Source of the DNA: SIG471 sp045638565
GTDB lineage: Bacteria; Bacillota; Clostridia; Oscillospirales; Butyricicoccaceae
Reading direction: 5' to 3'
Assembly: GCA_045638565.1 (NCBI GenBank)
Contig: JAZUBN010000140.1
Coordinates: forward strand, 1-32,226
Length of the DNA stretch: 32,226 bases
Shown here: positions 1-8,669 of the stretch, piece by piece
How positions within the stretch are numbered: the first letter of the stretch is position 1
Layout of the letters: every line of letters starts with the position of its first letter
Notes under the pieces: generated by a model
What the model was told of the DNA's origin: nothing
The model's input: the letters and a program-made list of their open reading frames with translations, nothing else
The model's database searches: none
Translations under genes and position numbers: made by a program

Positions 1-16
1 TGTCCACCTTTTTTTA

Positions 17-45
17 GCCTCCCCTGTGTAAGGGGAGGGGGACCA
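17..45 (+). repeat. Hairpin repeat, copy A (partial)
   Basis: The stem CCTCCCCT / AGGGGAGG is followed by GGGGACC. This is the first half of the dispersed hairpin repeat seen in several gaps of this window. The second hairpin and the usual GATGAGGTG end are degenerate or missing here. Confidence 0.6.
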
Positions 46-68
46 TTCGTAATATCCCCACTTCATCA

Positions 69-114
69 GCCTCCCTTACCTAAAGGGAGGGGGACCGCGT
101 AAGCGGTGGAGGGA
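69..114 (+). repeat. Hairpin repeat, copy B
   Basis: Hairpin 1 is CCTCCCTT / AAGGGAGG. It is followed by GGGGACC and hairpin 2, CCGC-GTAA-GCGG, then TGGAGGGA. The copy lies directly upstream of the peptide transporter operon. The rest of 1-178 shows no convincing promoter, so the operon may be transcribed from outside the window. Confidence 0.7.
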
Positions 115-178
115 TATAACCTCAAATTTTAGTATATCCACCCGTACACAGCATAAATCCAGAAAAGGAGAAAAATAA

Positions 179-1129
179 ATGCTGAAATATACGATCAAAC
201 GCTTGTTACAATCACTTTTTACAGTATTTCTTATCGCAACTCTCATCTTCATTCTTCTTCGTATGCTGCCTAATGACAGATACTTCACAGAAGATGAACT
301 TATGAATATGTCCGACGATCAGCTCAATGCTATCCTGGACGAAGCAGGTCTGCTCGACCCTGTGCCCGAGCAGCTTATGCGCTTTTACCGTGACACTCTC
401 AAGTTCGACTTCGGTGTTTCACGCCGAATCCAGCGCGGTGCGCCTGTAACAGAAGTCATCGGCAACAAGTTCACAGTTTCCATGCGCAATGGCTCTATGG
501 CTCTCGGCATCGCTCTCGTTGTGGGTGTGCTTATGGGCGTATGTCAGACTCTCAATAAAAACGGCATCCTCGACCATCTCGGCACAGCATTTACAATTTT
601 TGTAAACTCTGTTCCAAGCATCGTTTCCTTTGCTCTTATCATGGTGTTCGGCTCCAAGGTTTTAGGCCTGCCGACCCTCTATTCCTCACGTAAGGTTGGC
701 CTTTCCAATATCATGCCTGTCGTCTGCCTCTCTCTCGGCTCTATCGCAGGTTATGCACTCTGGACAAGAAGATATATGGTCGACGAACTCAACAAGGACT
801 ATATCAAGCTTGCAAAGATCAAAGGTCTTTCCAACGCAAACATCATGCTCAGACACGTGCTCAAGAACGCATTTGTTCCGCTTACACAGTATCTCCCTGC
901 AGCATTCCTGTCGACAATCGGCGGCTCTTTGCTTGTTGAAACATTCTTCTCTGTTCCTGGCATGGGTCCTCTCCTTACAGACGGCGTTACAAAGTATGAC
1001 GTAAGCGTTGTGCAGACATTGTCGCTGCTCTACGCCACATTGGGCGTACTCGGCTCGTTCCTCGGCGACGTGCTCATGACAATCTTCGACCCACGTATCA
1101 CACTCTTGGAAAAGGAGGGCACAAGATAA
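179..1129 (+). CDS. oppB: Oligopeptide/dipeptide ABC transporter permease, OppB/DppB type
   Basis: This 316-residue inner-membrane permease is one half of the channel of a peptide importer. A first membrane helix lies at about residues 10-28, and several more helices follow from about residue 100. The cytoplasmic EAA loop that contacts the ATPases is visible as DYIKLAKIKGLS, followed by the typical C-terminal FSVPGMG segment. The ATG follows AAAAGGAG at normal spacing. Its stop codon overlaps the start of the next permease by one base (TAATG), so the two are probably translationally coupled. The family assignment is firm. The substrate (peptides, dipeptides, nickel or other) cannot be read from the permease alone, and no solute-binding protein gene is in view. 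Confidence 0.93.
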   Translation: MLKYTIKRLLQSLFTVFLIATLIFILLRMLPNDRYFTEDELMNMSDDQLNAILDEAGLLDPVPEQLMRFYRDTLKFDFGVSRRIQRGAPVTEVIGNKFTVSMRNGSMALGIALVVGVLMGVCQTLNKNGILDHLGTAFTIFVNSVPSIVSFALIMVFGSKVLGLPTLYSSRKVGLSNIMPVVCLSLGSIAGYALWTRRYMVDELNKDYIKLAKIKGLSNANIMLRHVLKNAFVPLTQYLPAAFLSTIGGSLLVETFFSVPGMGPLLTDGVTKYDVSVVQTLSLLYATLGVLGSFLGDVLMTIFDPRITLLEKEGTR

Positions 1130-2046
1130 TGAAAAAGACAGACGATCTCTTCCGAGTTCTGGAGTATTCTCCTGAAAAGGCTGAAAAAATCGGCTATTCC
1201 GATTATTCCTACTGGAAGTCTGTATGGCAGAACTTCCTTAAGAGAAAGAGCGCAGTGTTTATGGCAATCGTCTTCATTGCTCTCGTCATCTTCTCCTATG
1301 TAGCCCTCGTAATCGCAAAATACGACTATGCAAATCTCCGTATCGACGCAGAGCTCTCCTTCATCTCTCCAAACGGCGAATACTGGTTTGGTACAGACAA
1401 TCTGGGCAGAGACTACTGGTGCCAGGTATGGTATGCAGCTCAGGTATCCATCAAGCTTGCCCTCATCGTCGTTATCGGCGAATGTGCCCTCGGCGTAATC
1501 ATCGGCTGTATCTGGGGCTATATCCGCAAGCTGGACAGATTCTTCACAGAGCTTTATAACATCGTAAACAACATCCCAATGCTCATTTATATGACGATCA
1601 TCGCTATGCTCGTCGGTCAGAGCTTTACAACAATGGCCTGTGCAATGATTTCCATCGGCTGGCTCAAAATGGCAAGAAACGTAAGAAATCTCGTTATGGT
1701 CTACCGCGACAGAGAATATAACCTGGCATCCCGCTGTCTCGGCACACCAATCTGGAGAATCCTCACAAAGAACATTCTTCCATACCTCGTCAGCGTAATC
1801 ATTCTCAGACTTGCTATCTCCATCCCTCAGACAATCGGTCTCGAGTCCACACTTTCCTATCTCGGTCTCGGTCTTGATGCAACAACACCATCCCTCGGTG
1901 TTCTTCTGAGAAACTCCCGCGCATCCTTCCTTCAGTATCCACATCTGCTGATTTTCCCTGCGGCTATCGTTTCGACAATCACAGTTACATTCTATCTTGT
2001 AGGTAATGCATTCTCCGATGCTGCCGACCCAAGAAATCACGTATAA
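1129..2046 (+). CDS. oppC: Oligopeptide/dipeptide ABC transporter permease, OppC/DppC type
   Basis: This 305-residue second permease partners the upstream OppB-like protein. A cytoplasmic N-terminal stretch of about 40 residues precedes the first helix (around 43-62), as is usual for OppC. It continues with the conserved GTDNLGRDYW segment and five further predicted helices. The EAA loop is seen as YNLASRCLGTPIWRIL, and the C-terminal region has LSYLGLGLDATTPSLG, characteristic of this subfamily. Translation starts inside the oppB stop (TAATG), with AAAAGGAGGGC just upstream serving as ribosome binding site within oppB. It is followed 13 bases later by the first ATPase gene. Length and motifs are normal. 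Confidence 0.93.
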   Translation: MKKTDDLFRVLEYSPEKAEKIGYSDYSYWKSVWQNFLKRKSAVFMAIVFIALVIFSYVALVIAKYDYANLRIDAELSFISPNGEYWFGTDNLGRDYWCQVWYAAQVSIKLALIVVIGECALGVIIGCIWGYIRKLDRFFTELYNIVNNIPMLIYMTIIAMLVGQSFTTMACAMISIGWLKMARNVRNLVMVYRDREYNLASRCLGTPIWRILTKNILPYLVSVIILRLAISIPQTIGLESTLSYLGLGLDATTPSLGVLLRNSRASFLQYPHLLIFPAAIVSTITVTFYLVGNAFSDAADPRNHV

Positions 2047-2059
2047 GGAGGTCTGAATT

Positions 2060-3106
2060 ATGAATAAAGAGATTATTCTTTCTGCAAAAGATATCGAGAT
2101 CATGTTCAATCTCCGTGGCAGACAGCTCAAAGCCATCAGAAAGTGTTCCCTCGACCTTTATAAGGGTGAAACACTTGCTATCGTAGGCGAATCAGGCTCG
2201 GGTAAATCTGTATTTACAAAGTCCTTCCTCGGTATGCTCGATGCCAACGGTAAGGTTATCGGCGGCTCCATCGAATATAATGGCGAAGACCTTGCAACAT
2301 ACAAGACAGAAAAGCAGTGGAGAACAATCCGCGGCAAGAAAATCGCAATGGTTATGCAGGACCCTATGACATCCCTCAATCCGCTTATGCCTGTCGGCAA
2401 GCAGATTAAGGAAAGTATCGAAAAGAACCAGAAGGTGAGCGGCAGAGAAGCCAAGAAAATGGCTATCGAAATGCTTACAAAGGTAGGCATTCCTGATGCT
2501 GAAAACAGATATAAGCAGTATCCACACGAATTTTCCGGCGGTATGCGTCAGCGTGTAGTTATCGCTATCGCAGTAGCCTGCCAGCCTGAAATCCTCATCT
2601 GCGATGAGCCTACAACGGCTCTCGACGTTACAATTCAGGCTCAGATTCTCAAGCTTATCCGTGACCTTCAGGCCGAATACCATATGACAGTCGTCTACAT
2701 CACTCACGACCTTGGCGTTGTTGCCAACGTTGCTGACAGAGTAGCTGTTATGTATGCAGGTCAGATTGTTGAATACGGTATGGTTGACGAAATCTTCTAC
2801 GATGCATGGCATCCATATACATGGGCGCTTATGTCATCTCTTCCACAGTATGGTATAAAGGGTCATCCACTTCCAACAATCGACGGCACGCCTCCAAACC
2901 TCTTTATGGAGGTAAAGGGCGATGCTTTCGCACCACGTAATAAGATGCCTCTTGCCATCGACTTTGAAGAAGAGCCACCATACTTTGAAATTTCCCCTAC
3001 ACATAAGGCGAAGACATGGTATCTCGATCCACGCGCTCCAAAGATCGAGCAGCCTGAAATTTTCCGTCAGATGCGTGAAAGAAGAATGAGAGAGGAGAAT
3101 AACTAA
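2060..3106 (+). CDS. oppD: Oligopeptide ABC transporter ATP-binding protein, OppD/DppD type
   Basis: This 348-residue ATPase powers peptide import together with the OppF-like partner. Walker A is GESGSGKS at residues 43-50, the Q-loop is VMQDPMTSLNP near 98-108, the ABC signature FSGGMRQR is at 158-165, and Walker B ILICDEP is at 178-184, followed by the D-loop and a switch histidine (YITHDLG). The C-terminal oligopeptide/dipeptide extension (PYTWALMSSLPQ onward) marks the Opp/Dpp family rather than another importer. That extension lacks the usual cysteine cluster seen in members with a 4Fe-4S site. The ATG is preceded by AAGGAGG. The gene sits 13 bases after oppC. Confidence 0.94.
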   Translation: MNKEIILSAKDIEIMFNLRGRQLKAIRKCSLDLYKGETLAIVGESGSGKSVFTKSFLGMLDANGKVIGGSIEYNGEDLATYKTEKQWRTIRGKKIAMVMQDPMTSLNPLMPVGKQIKESIEKNQKVSGREAKKMAIEMLTKVGIPDAENRYKQYPHEFSGGMRQRVVIAIAVACQPEILICDEPTTALDVTIQAQILKLIRDLQAEYHMTVVYITHDLGVVANVADRVAVMYAGQIVEYGMVDEIFYDAWHPYTWALMSSLPQYGIKGHPLPTIDGTPPNLFMEVKGDAFAPRNKMPLAIDFEEEPPYFEISPTHKAKTWYLDPRAPKIEQPEIFRQMRERRMREENN

Positions 3107-3107
3107 G

Positions 3108-4037
3108 ATGGCTGAAAAACTTATCGAAATAAAAGACCTTCAGGTCAGCTTCGGCAAGGGTAGAAAAAAGTTCGTTGCTGTTGACCATGTAAATATTGAT
3201 ATTTATAAGGGCGAAACATTCTCTCTCATCGGTGAATCAGGCTCCGGTAAGACAACTATCGGCCGTGCTATTCTCCGTATCAATCCTGTAACAGCAGGTG
3301 AGATCTATTACAAGGGTCATAAGATCAGCGGCAAGATCTCCAAGGAAGTTGACCTTGACCTCATCAAGAACTGCCAGATGGTATTCCAGGATCCGATGGC
3401 ATCTCTTAACGAACGTGCAAAGGTCGACTATATCGTCTCCGAAGGTCTTATAAACCATAAGCTCTATAAGGACGAAGCCGACAGAAAGGCAAAGGTCGAC
3501 AAGGCTCTCCGTGAAGTAGGTCTTCTCCCTGAGTTCTCCACACGTTTCCCACACGAATTCTCCGGTGGTCAGCGTCAGAGAATCGGTATCGCACGTGCTC
3601 TCGTTATGGAGCCTGAGTTCATCGTCCTCGACGAACCAATCTCCGCTCTCGACGTTTCCATCCGTGCACAGGTTCTCAATCTCCTTAATGAGCTCAAGAA
3701 GCAGAAGAACCTCACATATCTTTTCGTAGCGCATGACCTCTCTGTTGTCCGCTTTATTTCCGACAGAGTTGCGATTATCCACAAGGGACGTATCGTTGAA
3801 CTTGCTGAAACAGAAGAACTGTTTACAAATCCACTTCATCCATATACAAAGGCCCTGCTTTCTGCAGTTCCAATTCCTGATCCATATCTGGAAAGAAGAA
3901 AGGAACTTCTCATTTACGATCCATCTATCCACGATTACACAACAGATGGCCCTATATGGGAAGAAATCAAGCCTGGTCATTTCGTATACGGCAATCAGCG
4001 TGAGCTTGACGGCTACAGAAAAGAACTTGGTATGTAA
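3108..4037 (+). CDS. oppF: Oligopeptide ABC transporter ATP-binding protein, OppF/DppF type
   Basis: This 309-residue second ATPase of the importer pairs with OppD in the nucleotide-binding dimer. Walker A GESGSGKT is at residues 42-49, the Q-loop VFQDPMASLN near 92-101, the signature FSGGQRQR at 151-158, Walker B FIVLDEP at 171-177, and the switch region LFVAHDLS. The C-terminal HPYTKALLSAVP block is typical of OppF. Only one base separates the oppD stop from this ATG; AGAGAGGAG at the end of oppD acts as its ribosome binding site. No simple terminator follows. A hairpin repeat at 4050-4098 is the first structure downstream and might end or stabilise the transcript. Confidence 0.94.
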   Translation: MAEKLIEIKDLQVSFGKGRKKFVAVDHVNIDIYKGETFSLIGESGSGKTTIGRAILRINPVTAGEIYYKGHKISGKISKEVDLDLIKNCQMVFQDPMASLNERAKVDYIVSEGLINHKLYKDEADRKAKVDKALREVGLLPEFSTRFPHEFSGGQRQRIGIARALVMEPEFIVLDEPISALDVSIRAQVLNLLNELKKQKNLTYLFVAHDLSVVRFISDRVAIIHKGRIVELAETEELFTNPLHPYTKALLSAVPIPDPYLERRKELLIYDPSIHDYTTDGPIWEEIKPGHFVYGNQRELDGYRKELGM

Positions 4038-4049
4038 TTCTGTAAAATA

Positions 4050-4098
4050 GCCTTCCCTTTGAGTGGAAGGTGGCTTGCGTAGCAAGACGGATGAGGTG
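4050..4098 (+). repeat. Hairpin repeat, copy 2
   Basis: Hairpin 1 is CCTTCC / GGAAGG, hairpin 2 is CTTGC-GTA-GCAAG, and the end is GACGGATGAGGTG. It fills most of the gap between oppF and the next gene. Hairpin 2 differs in sequence from the other copies but remains fully paired. Confidence 0.8.
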
Positions 4099-4154
4099 TA
4101 GGGCTTAGCCCGTCTGATAAATCACTCATTCAATTAATATAAAAGGAGAAACAA

Positions 4155-4562
4155 ATGAAAAAACTTCGTTCATTGTTATCAGTTGACACTAAAAAGCCGA
4201 TAATCTATTCCAGCATTTCAAAAAGCCTTATCGGTCTGGCACTTGTGCTTGTATGGGACAAGTTTGTAAATACTGACAGCTTAATGCCGATGGGGCTTGT
4301 GTCGACAGGCTTTTTCGCAGCAGGCGTGTGGTTTATACTTTGGGCGTGGTTTCAGTATCTCTCACTTGACGGAATGAAAATCCTTCCGAAAGTCAAAGAG
4401 GATAATTCCCACAAGCGTTTTTCCTTTCATGATATAATCAATACAAACAGTGAGGCTTTTGAAAATCTCGAAGACGATGAACTGACAGCCGTAAAACTCT
4501 GCTCAGACATCATTGTCGCTCTGATTTTCCTCATCCCGGCTTTAATCGCATCGTTCATTTAA
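4155..4562 (+). CDS. Small membrane protein, unknown function
   Basis: I do not recognise this 135-residue protein. It has a short basic N-terminus, two hydrophobic stretches at about residues 20-37 and 48-70 rich in Trp, Leu and Val, a charged middle segment (about 75-112, with KVKEDNSHKRFSFHD), and a third hydrophobic stretch at the C-terminus (about 114-135). The predicted shape is three membrane segments with a soluble loop. AAAAGGAG lies six bases before the ATG. It stands alone on the plus strand between the peptide transporter operon and convergent sbcC, and a strong terminator follows at once. No catalytic motif is visible. Confidence 0.75.
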   Translation: MKKLRSLLSVDTKKPIIYSSISKSLIGLALVLVWDKFVNTDSLMPMGLVSTGFFAAGVWFILWAWFQYLSLDGMKILPKVKEDNSHKRFSFHDIINTNSEAFENLEDDELTAVKLCSDIIVALIFLIPALIASFI

Positions 4563-4566
4563 AAAT

Positions 4567-4600
4567 AAAAGGCAGTTCATTTACGAACTGCCTTTTTTAT
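4567..4600. terminator. Bidirectional intrinsic terminator
   Basis: The perfect stem GGCAGTTC / GAACTGCC is flanked by A-tracts on the left and T-tracts on the right, so it works on both strands. It ends the plus-strand membrane protein gene and is the first good terminator after sbcC on the minus strand. Confidence 0.88.
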
Positions 4601-4613
4601 TTAACTTTTTCTT

Positions 4614-4662
4614 GCCTCCCTATGACGAGGGAGGTGGCTGCCGAATGGCAGACGGAGGGAGA
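4614..4662 (+). repeat. Hairpin repeat, copy 3
   Basis: Hairpin 1 is CCTCCCT / AGGGAGG with TGAC in the loop, and hairpin 2 is CTGCC-GAAT-GGCAG, ending ACGGAGGGAG. It lies between the sbcC stop and the terminator, so it would be part of the sbcC 3' untranslated RNA, in reverse orientation. Confidence 0.78.
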
Positions 4663-4679
4663 GAGTTTATTAAGTTCCC

Positions 4680-7430
4680 CTATACCACAATCTTTGCCGT
4701 GCTTCCGCCCGACTGAGTCTTTGTAACCACAATCTGCTTGTCGATTTTAGCCTTGAGCTCACCTACATGGGAGATAATACCCACAAGACGGTCGCTCTCC
4801 GAAATGCCCATAAGAGCCTTGATGGCCTGCGCAAGCGATTCTTCATCCAATGAGCCGAAGCCTTCGTCGACAAACATGGTATCAAGCTTAATGCCGCCCG
4901 AAGCCGCCTGAATTTCATCGGAAAGTCCAAGAGCAAGGGAGAGGGAAGCCTTGAAGCTTTCACCGCCGGAAAGGGTACGCACAGAGCGTGTACTGCCGTT
5001 GTAATGGTCGATAACGTCCAGTTCAAGTCCGCTTTGCGCCCTGTTGTTTGCCGCCTCACGTGTTCTTCGAAGCTCATACTGACCACTTGTCATAACAAGG
5101 AAACGAGTGTTGGCGCGGGCGATAATGCGGTCAAAATAGGTCATCTGAATATAGGTTTCCAGCATGATTTTTTCCTTGCCGGCAATATTGCCGTTTGCCG
5201 TGTTGGAAAGAGCACGCATCCACGTCAGCTTCTTTTCAATCTGAGTCAGCGATTCAGACTTTTCCCCAATCTTTTCAAGAGAGTCGCTGTTGGAAACGAT
5301 ACGGTGATGGATATCACGCAAAGCCTTTGTGAAGCGCGCCTGACGCATTGAAAGAGTATTTCGACGGCCTTCCAATGCAGAAATATCCAGCTTTTCGCCG
5401 TTATTAAGCTGCTTTTCAAGCTGAATAAGCTGACCGCGTACTGCGGCGATGGAGTTTTCACATTCGCGGAAATCGGCTTCAGCTTTGGCCATAGCCTTTT
5501 GCAAAATATCACGCTTTTTAACAATACTGTCACGGTATGCAATAGCCTCAACCTTGCTGTCAAAGTCAAGATTTGCTTTAAGCTGATCAATAAGTGAAGA
5601 AATCTGTTCGGCAGCCGCCTTGTTTGCGGCAATATCACTTTCAAGCTGGGAAATCTGCCTGTCAGCAAGAGAAAGTCTTGATTCGGACTGCGGAATAAGG
5701 TCAGAAAGCTCTTTTCTGCGCTCATTTTTCTTGGCTTCAACGAAAATCTGACCTTCGATTTCACTCATTTCGCTCATCTTGTCAGCCATCATGGAGATAA
5801 GCTCAGCCTTGGTATCGCCATTGTATTCAATTTCCATAATCTGGAAAGTTTTCGCCTTTACTGCGTCAAGCATTGTATCGAAATTACCCTTAAGTCTGCC
5901 GGCAGTCTGGCTCTTTTCAGCCAGCACAGCGCTTGCCGCATCAGCCTCATCCTTAGCCTTTTTAAGAGCAATTTCGCTCGGCACATCGGAAGATATCGGA
6001 GCAGGGGACGGATGATTCAGCGAGCCGCATACAGGGCAAGGGTTGCCATCAATAAGAGTTGCAGCAAGAACACCTGCCTGACCGTCAAGATAAGCCTTGT
6101 TCTTTGCGTTGTAAACCGCAGTAAGCTGTTCAGAGCGGTCACGTGCAATCAGATATTCATCTCGTGCAGAAATCCATTTCTTTTCCATTTTCTTACAGCT
6201 GTCGATACTGTCTGCAAGAGAGTTCATCTCATTGATGATGTTTGTAAGTTCGGTCTTTCTGCTGTTCAGCTTTTCAATTGAAATACCGGCATCTTCAAAC
6301 TGTGAGAATTCATCTTTAAGCTTGAAAAGAGTATCGGAAATATCCTTCTTTTTCGCCGATTCCTTTTCAAAAAGCGAGTAAAGTTCAATAACTTTACTGT
6401 TTGCTTCTTTATGGCGTTTGTTGGCATTTTCAAGCTGTTCATATCCGGGGAGAGTTGCTTCAAGAGCGGCTATCGTATTTGTGAGGTTTTCAATGTCCTT
6501 TTTGTACTCCTGAGTATTGTCAAATTCAAGCTTTTTCTCATCACAAAGAACTGAAAGGCTTTTGAGTTCCATCTGTTTATTACGGTGAGAAATTTCCAGT
6601 TTATGGTATTCATCCGCCTTTATGAGCCTTGAATTTGCCTTTTCCATATATGCAGAAAGCTTAGTGTTAACCCTGTTCAGCTTGTCTTCATAAGCCTTGT
6701 CAGAACCTATTATATTATTCAGTAATGCGCATATATCAGCAAAGAGCATATTTCCATTTTTTGCCATTTCAACATCTTCGCCATCACCGATGATTCCACC
6801 AACATATTGGTTGATGCTCAGCTTTTCAGCCTCGTAATTTTTATTGAGTTCGGAGAGGTCAGCCTTTATTTTATCCTGCAAAGTCTGATAAAGGGAAGTG
6901 TTGAAAATCCTGCGGAAAATCGCCTGTCGGTCCTTGGTTTCAGCAAGAAGAAGCTTGAGAAAATCGCCCTGAGCAATCATGGCAATCTGGGAAAACTGAT
7001 TTCTGTCAATGCCGAGAATATCCTTGATTTTTTCATTCACATCCTTCAGCTTTGTTACAACAGAGCCGTCAGGAAGTGCGAGAACAGCTTCAGCACGCTG
7101 ATGTGTCGTCTTGTCACCACGTTTTGCAGGTCGTTCATATTCAGGGTTTCTTTTTACAGAATATTCCAGTCCGCGATAGGAGAAAACAAGCTCTACAAAG
7201 GTCGGCGTATCTCCGTCAGCATATTTTGAACGAAGCATTCCCGGCTGACGGTTTTCGCCGCTCGCCTCGCCGAAAAGGGCAAAAGTAATGGCATCAAAAA
7301 TTGTAGTCTTACCGGCACCCGTATCGCCGGTAATGAGATAAATCCCATCTTTTCCCAGATTATCCATATCTATAACACTGCATCCGGCATACGGACCAAA
7401 GGCAGATATTGTGAGTTTTATAGGTCTCAT
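4680..7430 (-). CDS. sbcC: Nuclease SbcCD subunit C (SMC/Rad50-like ATPase)
   Basis: This 916-residue DNA-repair ATPase forms a complex with SbcD that cuts hairpins and protein-blocked DNA ends. Walker A GDTGAGKT is at residues 35-42. A long coiled coil (roughly 180-460) leads to the zinc hook CPVCGS with cysteines at 465 and 468, and a returning coiled coil runs to about 770. The ABC signature LSGGE is at 820-824, and Walker B with catalytic glutamate (MFVDEGFGSLDEE) is near 850. Its ATG overlaps the sbcD stop by one base (TAATG), so it is coupled to sbcD. A substrate angle is of interest here, since the window is rich in DNA hairpins that this enzyme class recognises. Confidence 0.96.
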   Translation of the reverse strand: MRPIKLTISAFGPYAGCSVIDMDNLGKDGIYLITGDTGAGKTTIFDAITFALFGEASGENRQPGMLRSKYADGDTPTFVELVFSYRGLEYSVKRNPEYERPAKRGDKTTHQRAEAVLALPDGSVVTKLKDVNEKIKDILGIDRNQFSQIAMIAQGDFLKLLLAETKDRQAIFRRIFNTSLYQTLQDKIKADLSELNKNYEAEKLSINQYVGGIIGDGEDVEMAKNGNMLFADICALLNNIIGSDKAYEDKLNRVNTKLSAYMEKANSRLIKADEYHKLEISHRNKQMELKSLSVLCDEKKLEFDNTQEYKKDIENLTNTIAALEATLPGYEQLENANKRHKEANSKVIELYSLFEKESAKKKDISDTLFKLKDEFSQFEDAGISIEKLNSRKTELTNIINEMNSLADSIDSCKKMEKKWISARDEYLIARDRSEQLTAVYNAKNKAYLDGQAGVLAATLIDGNPCPVCGSLNHPSPAPISSDVPSEIALKKAKDEADAASAVLAEKSQTAGRLKGNFDTMLDAVKAKTFQIMEIEYNGDTKAELISMMADKMSEMSEIEGQIFVEAKKNERRKELSDLIPQSESRLSLADRQISQLESDIAANKAAAEQISSLIDQLKANLDFDSKVEAIAYRDSIVKKRDILQKAMAKAEADFRECENSIAAVRGQLIQLEKQLNNGEKLDISALEGRRNTLSMRQARFTKALRDIHHRIVSNSDSLEKIGEKSESLTQIEKKLTWMRALSNTANGNIAGKEKIMLETYIQMTYFDRIIARANTRFLVMTSGQYELRRTREAANNRAQSGLELDVIDHYNGSTRSVRTLSGGESFKASLSLALGLSDEIQAASGGIKLDTMFVDEGFGSLDEESLAQAIKALMGISESDRLVGIISHVGELKAKIDKQIVVTKTQSGGSTAKIVV

Positions 7431-8563
7431 TATTTACCCTCCCAGATGCGTTCAATAAGAGTTTTTACATATTTTTCCTGTTCATCAGCTAAATCCTGAT
7501 TGTTTTGCTTGTTATAGAATTCGCTGAAAAGCTGGAACGGAGATTTTTCTGAAACATCGTAATCAGCCTCGATCTGCTGGAAATTTCTGGTACGCTTATT
7601 ATCATAGCTAAGCTTCATTATGTTAGGGTAAACCACACGCAGACGGGAAAGCACATCAGGAATATCCTCTTCGTCAGTCAGGATGATATGCACATAATCA
7701 TCGGTATTTGTGCCTTCATAATTGCTTTTGAGCATCACTTCATCATACGCCCCCTTTATCTCACGCAAATCACGAAGAGGAGTGAGAGGAATGGAAGAAA
7801 CTGTAAAACTATTCTTTTCATTTATTTCGATTACAGTAACAGATTTGCTGTGTTTACACTCGGAAAATGAGTATTTCAGCGGTGTGCCGCAGTATCTTAT
7901 GCGCTCACTTCCCACATTCTGCGGAGAATGAATATGCCCGAGAGCCACGTAGTCAAAGCCTTCAAAAACACTGCCATCCACATTGTCTGTTCCACCTACA
8001 GAATGTTCTTCAGATTCACAGGTGGAAGCGCCTGTTACAAACTGATGTGTGATGAGAATATTTCTTTTATTAACATCTATTCCCATTTTATCAATAGCAG
8101 TACGAACTGCATCGGTATAACTTTCGATGGAAATATCAGGGAAAAATCTGCGCACATTTGCAGGTTTTACAAAAGGTAGCATATATACATTCACATCGCC
8201 ATAGCTATCCGTTAAAACGGTCTGCTTGATATCGCCGTCATAGACAGGTGAAAAGTGTACGCCGCTCTTTTCCATAATGGAGGAGCCGAAAGCGATTCGC
8301 TCAGGGGAATCGTGATTGCCGCTGATTATAAAAATGTTATTGCACAAAGGGGTAATTTTGGAAAGAAAGCTGTCAAAAAGCGCAACAGCTTCGGCGCTCG
8401 GTACAGCCTTATCGTAGATATCTCCTGCGATGATGACGGCATCAGCCTGCTGATTTTTTACAATTTCTGTAATTTGTTCAAGTATGTATGCCTGATCTTC
8501 AAGAAGCGAAAACCCATTCAGCCTCTTGCCGATATGCAGGTCGGAAAGATGTATAAATTTCAT
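7430..8563 (-). CDS. sbcD: Nuclease SbcCD subunit D (Mre11-like)
   Basis: This 377-residue metallophosphoesterase is the nuclease partner of SbcC. The two-metal active site is complete: D8 and H10 in SDLHIGK, D48 in GDIYD (47-51), N84-H85 region in SGNHDSPER, H173 in ITHQF, and GHIH at 209-212. A capping domain follows and the C-terminal region is helical. The ATG is preceded by AAGGAG with normal spacing, and a promoter is visible 30 bases upstream. Order sbcD then sbcC with a one-base overlap is the usual arrangement. Length is normal for the family. Confidence 0.96.
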   Translation of the reverse strand: MKFIHLSDLHIGKRLNGFSLLEDQAYILEQITEIVKNQQADAVIIAGDIYDKAVPSAEAVALFDSFLSKITPLCNNIFIISGNHDSPERIAFGSSIMEKSGVHFSPVYDGDIKQTVLTDSYGDVNVYMLPFVKPANVRRFFPDISIESYTDAVRTAIDKMGIDVNKRNILITHQFVTGASTCESEEHSVGGTDNVDGSVFEGFDYVALGHIHSPQNVGSERIRYCGTPLKYSFSECKHSKSVTVIEINEKNSFTVSSIPLTPLRDLREIKGAYDEVMLKSNYEGTNTDDYVHIILTDEEDIPDVLSRLRVVYPNIMKLSYDNKRTRNFQQIEADYDVSEKSPFQLFSEFYNKQNNQDLADEQEKYVKTLIERIWEGK

Positions 8564-8593
8564 ATTTATCTCCTTAAGTGAGAAATTACTTTT

Positions 8594-8622
8594 AGTTTAT
8601 CACGAAATCTGACAAATTGCAA
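8594..8622 (-). promoter_or_regulatory. Sigma-70-type promoter of sbcDC
   Basis: On the minus strand TTGCAA and TAAACT are separated by 17 bases, placing the start of RNA about 25 bases before the sbcD ATG. It begins directly beyond the terminator of the upstream minus-strand gene. Confidence 0.6.
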
Positions 8623-8628
8623 GCAAAC

Positions 8629-8658
8629 AAAAAAGCTGCCCTTTCGGACAGCTTTTTC
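8629..8658 (-). terminator. Intrinsic terminator of the DUF362 gene
   Basis: The stem AAAAGCTG-CC / GG-A-CAGCTTTT with a small loop is followed on the minus strand by a run of six T. It lies 12 bases after the stop codon of the upstream gene. Confidence 0.8.
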
Positions 8659-8669
8659 CTAAAAATATC

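Noticed and set aside
17..114. Closely spaced repeats resembling the start of a CRISPR array
   Set aside because: Only two unequal units occur, with no regular spacers. They belong to the hairpin repeat family found throughout the window, and no cas gene is present.
1030..2136. Long minus-strand open frame (368 codons) opposite oppC
   Set aside because: It lies wholly across the well-supported oppC and its neighbours, has no ribosome binding site, and its product is Cys/Asp-rich with no domain. It is a shadow caused by codon bias.
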